Assembly (NCBI RefSeq): GCF_000524195.1
Contig: NW_020170416.1
Location: 446,250-510,249 of the forward strand
Reading direction: 5' to 3'
DNA from: Echinococcus granulosus
Lineage: Eukaryota; Platyhelminthes; Cestoda; Cyclophyllidea; Taeniidae
DNA: 64,000 bases
Part shown: positions 61,001 through 64,000 of the stretch, in pieces
Position numbering within the stretch: position 1 is the stretch's first letter
Layout: every line of letters starts with the position of its first letter
Position numbers and translations under genes: made by a program
Notes under the pieces: generated by a model
Told to the model about the DNA's origin: nothing
Seen by the model: only the letters and a program-made list of their open reading frames with translations
Database searches by the model: none

Positions 61001-63960
61001 GGTTTTTATGGGCCGAAGTAATAGCAACGATACGATGATTTTGTGCCCACAGGGCCTGGCGTAGATGCTTTTCCGGCCTTTTCAACTGAAAAAAGCGAAG
61101 ACTCTCCAAGTCCTTGAAGGCGAATTTCATCTAATGTTTGTTTCGAAAGTGACGTAAATCTGGGAAAAAATACTCCCACGAAAGTTTTTTAATAACAACA
61201 CAACAATCCAAATACATACCTGACAGTCGATCAGAATCTCCTCTGCCATTTCTGTAATAATCACTTGCATTTGCACCGCCCGGTCCATCAGCTTCGATAG
61301 CCTTGCCAGGTGGCAACTGAAGTTCCGCCTCGAAAGGCGCCAATTGAGATCCCGAGCCCTTGAATGTGGTGACACCAAAGTCTCCTCCACTTCTGACGTT
61401 GCCATCTCTTCCTCCTCTTCAGGAATGGGCCAGGAAGACGCTGAGGTCACGGCAAAGGAGGTGGTGGTATTGACGATATTAGCAGATGTCTTAGGAGTGG
61501 GAATTGAGAGCCTTGAAGCCACCCTATCCCTTCCTCTTTCTCCTTCCTCCTCCTCCTCCTCTGTAGAAAGCTCAGGGTCCCGCGGAGCGGATTCAAGTAG
61601 ATCCGCGAACGCCTTCAAATTTCTACAAGGTAAAGAGAATGGTATAAAATCCGACTTTACCATCTTGTTCAAGTTAGGTACTAACGAGAAGACGTAGGCA
61701 AGTCGCGGTTGGGTCGATGCATCCACCATCTCCTCTTCATCTTCTCCAACCATGAGCAGAGAGTTGTTATCAGCATCCTCTTTTGCGGCAGTGATTTGGC
61801 TAAGGGTGGCTCCAGGAGGGGATTCCTGCATGGCTTTCAACAGAGTGCCCGAATCCTCTACTAACTCTAACAGAGGCGCCTCCAAACTGGATACAACGGT
61901 GGTTGAACCCTCCCCACTGTCCCCATCGGTTTGAGAGGTGGTGGGGGAAGAGCCAGAGAGGTAAAAGGAGGCAACCCCAGCAGCTATGGTATGAGTGAGT
62001 CTGGACTGGGGAAGTAAAGGCGGAGGAGCGAGGCGTGACGAGGCGACAGGGATAGAGATGTCTCCAGAACTGTTAGCTGCCGAGGGAAGGCGAAGACCGC
62101 TGCACAATGGACCCGGGAAGTTTAATGTACTGAGACGACGTGGAGTGCTGCTGGCCATTTGGAGGCATACCCAGTCGTAGAGGGTGCGTGGTTGACCGTA
62201 GACGCTGTAGCTTTCGCTCTAAAACGAAAGTACACAGTGTGATTCGGTGCTATAAAGGCCTCGCAGTGACCTACGTTCCTAAGTCAATTTATTTAACTGC
62301 TAATGCGGTGGTAGGAGCAGAAATGGGACTGCGGAGAGCACTAAAGAAGACATCCAAGGCAGAAAATTAGCTGTTTCAGTTCCTCTACCCATTCGATCGC
62401 TTACGCACTACTAGTCGTCCAGGTGATAATGAACCTTCTCTTTCAGGCTCAGGGAGTGAAAAATACTTGAAGGTGTCAACCCTTCGCCGTCTTGCTAAGG
62501 GGAGTTGGTCTGTAAGAAGACGAACCAAATTTCCGATTCAACTCAGTAATTAGTTAAAATTGGAGTAAAACAAGGCGTTGCACCGCAGTTAATTTCATCT
62601 GGCTCAAAGCCAGCAATAGTAATATGGTCCAAAAATAGTCTCACTGCGGAAGCCATCGCTATCCGTCCCACAGCGCTGCGCAAGGCCCTGGGTGCGCTCG
62701 TTGGCGCGTGTCTAGACTCCTGTCACATGACCACCAATTTCACTCGGGTTAGGGAAAGGCGAACCCGCCTAGGTTGCATTGCAGAGGCAATATGCCGAGA
62801 CCTAACGAGGAAGCAACATCAATACACAAGATCCAGGTGGAACAAAAATGTGGTGCAAACGGGAGTTAGACCATGGATGAGAAATACCGCTTCCACTGCG
62901 CAAGGGGGAGGGGTGACAGTACTGACATAATTAATGACCCAAGTATGCGATATTTGAGAACCTTTAATGCAGGATAGCAGACAGGTCCAAAAAAACAAGA
63001 ATGACGCACTTGTATGCGGCCGTTCACTATCCAACCCTTTCCCCAGCCTCTTATCTGCGCCTCGTGAATGAAGCTACCGTGGAGGAGATAGGAATAGTTG
63101 TATTTATGTGATAGAAACCTCGGTAGTGACAGACGAGCGGAAGCGCTAGACGCTACTCATGTCTGACACGGTACTGAATCCAATATGACGCCTAAGCACT
63201 TCTAGTGTCGCACTTTCATCTGTTTAGTTAGAACTACAAAAATTATTCAACACGAACTGCCGGCCATCAAATCTAGATGCCAGATGCGGTGTGAATACTT
63301 ACTAGATGGTACATGCGACAGCCCAAACAGGTATTAGCAAGGCAGTGAATTCAAATGGGATTTATTCGGCAGGTCCAAAATTAACCTCGCCTATGGGAAG
63401 GAAATGCCGTCCACCCAGACCATCGACAAATAAACACCTTGAACCGTCAAGGATAGAACGCACTAATCACAAGCGGGTACACGTTAGCAGGTACCTACTC
63501 AACTGACTACGCAGGTCCTAGATTAAACAAAAGCAATTTTAGGAAAAGCTCTAATAAGAAATTAAGCATTGTGAAGCCAAAGGTATGTGCATCGATGCAT
63601 CTATGCAGCTTTAAGCAGACACGCCCAAGGAAACGATCAACACATTAGCTGCATCCTTCTCCAGAAAATACCTTTTTTTGTACTTTAAACACTTGGAAAC
63701 GAGTATTTGTTTGTGCGTGCGTAGCTCTCGTGTTTACTCCCAAACAAGCATTTTCAACTAACAAGGCACGTGGTCGTGGGCGCACACACCCGTGTGCGTT
63801 CACAGACACAAGTCTGTGGGGAGGAAAGGAGAGAAAAAAAGTGGAATTCGAAGGCAAAAGGGGCCTTTAAAATGAAGCAGCAATTTCACGTACCATTAAC
63901 TCGGCGGAGGCGGCCAAAAGAGAGGGTAGGAGGGGGACACTGCGGAGTCGATTTTTGATA
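55068..63960 (-). CDS. RB1CC1: RB1CC1/FIP200 autophagy scaffold (5' end missing)
   Basis: Scaffold of the ULK1 complex, the animal counterpart of Atg11/Atg17, which starts autophagosome formation and binds cargo receptors. Exons (minus): 63894-63960, 61220-62218, 60931-61130, 60121-60255, 59331-60044, 59141-59261, 58870-59050, 58672-58793, 56592-56748, 56099-56130, 55829-55941, 55397-55728, 55208-55317 and 55068-55133; phases agree throughout, about 1115 residues. Landmarks: VPLLPSLLAAS, RTLYDWV, an acidic Ser/Thr-rich linker, the Atg17-like helical region (LQDTPELYVK, SLLEIVRRRRMTTVWSDIND, QALKNHILAQIFRPLYPHF), and the C-terminal Claw domain (FRPDDLVLFIPMV, GHVYFLHDDDFEAFNL, YIVGVFQSKEKCISRK, DENRFSLPRNFIFFRVRA). 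The N-terminal ubiquitin-like part lies outside the window. The coiled coil between the helical region and Claw is very short compared with the vertebrate protein. The acceptor of 59141-59261 was chosen to keep phase; the first exon is the least certain. Confidence 0.88.
60465..60560 (+). repeat. Degenerate ATCC/ATTC tract in an RB1CC1 intron
   Basis: Loose CATCCACCCATCCAGATCCATCATTC-type sequence, the same simple-repeat family as elsewhere in the window but decayed. It lies in the intron between exons 60121-60255 and 60931-61130. Confidence 0.5.
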
Positions 63961-64000
63961 CTAGGAAATCTGAAAAAGAAAAGTGCACAAACATTGTTGG

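Overview
This window looks like a piece of a flatworm (platyhelminth) nuclear genome, most likely a tapeworm, although the phylum-level call is firmer than the class. The reasons are animal genes split by GT-AG introns; unusually small introns near gene 5' ends (28, 30, 34 and 37 bp) beside introns of 1-3 kb further 3'; a sperm/cilia tektin and a ciliary tubulin polyglutamylase; and many CATC/GGAT simple-sequence tracts, one of which breaks the assembly (100 N at 37353-37452). No bacterial, viral or CRISPR features were seen. Exon models were built by hand from homology, splice sites and codon phase, and the exons of each model join in phase.

Layout. 1-7061: essentially gene-free apart from a possible exon at 375-495. 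7062-13776 (-): ten-exon TTLL6/TTLL13-type tubulin polyglutamylase. 15217-15720: fold-back element. 16578-20612 (+): eight-exon translation initiation factor eIF3d. 21.3-24.0 kb: inverted duplication around GGAT minisatellites, with a decayed copy of an exon from the gene at 28.8-29.8 kb. 24770-29780 (-): exons for a PDE12-like nuclease fold whose expected catalytic motifs all look replaced, and, upstream in matching phase, two exons encoding a basic low-complexity nuclear-type region; these are probably one gene. 32123-36876 (+): six-exon tektin (tektin-2-like, 422 aa). 36.2-39.4 kb: CATC/GGAT tracts and the gap. 38.14-38.90 kb and 40.24-41.00 kb: a collinear inverted duplication that keeps TGAGTCA, two CCAAT boxes, a TATA box and a downstream hairpin. 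41.99-42.44 kb: a ~167-bp tandem repeat. 48043-50056 (+): purine nucleoside phosphorylase-like gene with one in-frame TGA and several active-site changes. 55068-63960 (-): RB1CC1/FIP200 autophagy scaffold, its 5' end beyond the window.

The genes are not an operon and share no pathway. TTLL and tektin both belong to ciliary/flagellar axonemes, eIF3d to translation, RB1CC1 to autophagy initiation, and PNP to the purine salvage on which parasitic flatworms depend. The observations most worth following are the apparently dead PDE12-like protein with its basic N-terminal extension, the duplicated promoter-plus-hairpin unit, and the altered PNP.
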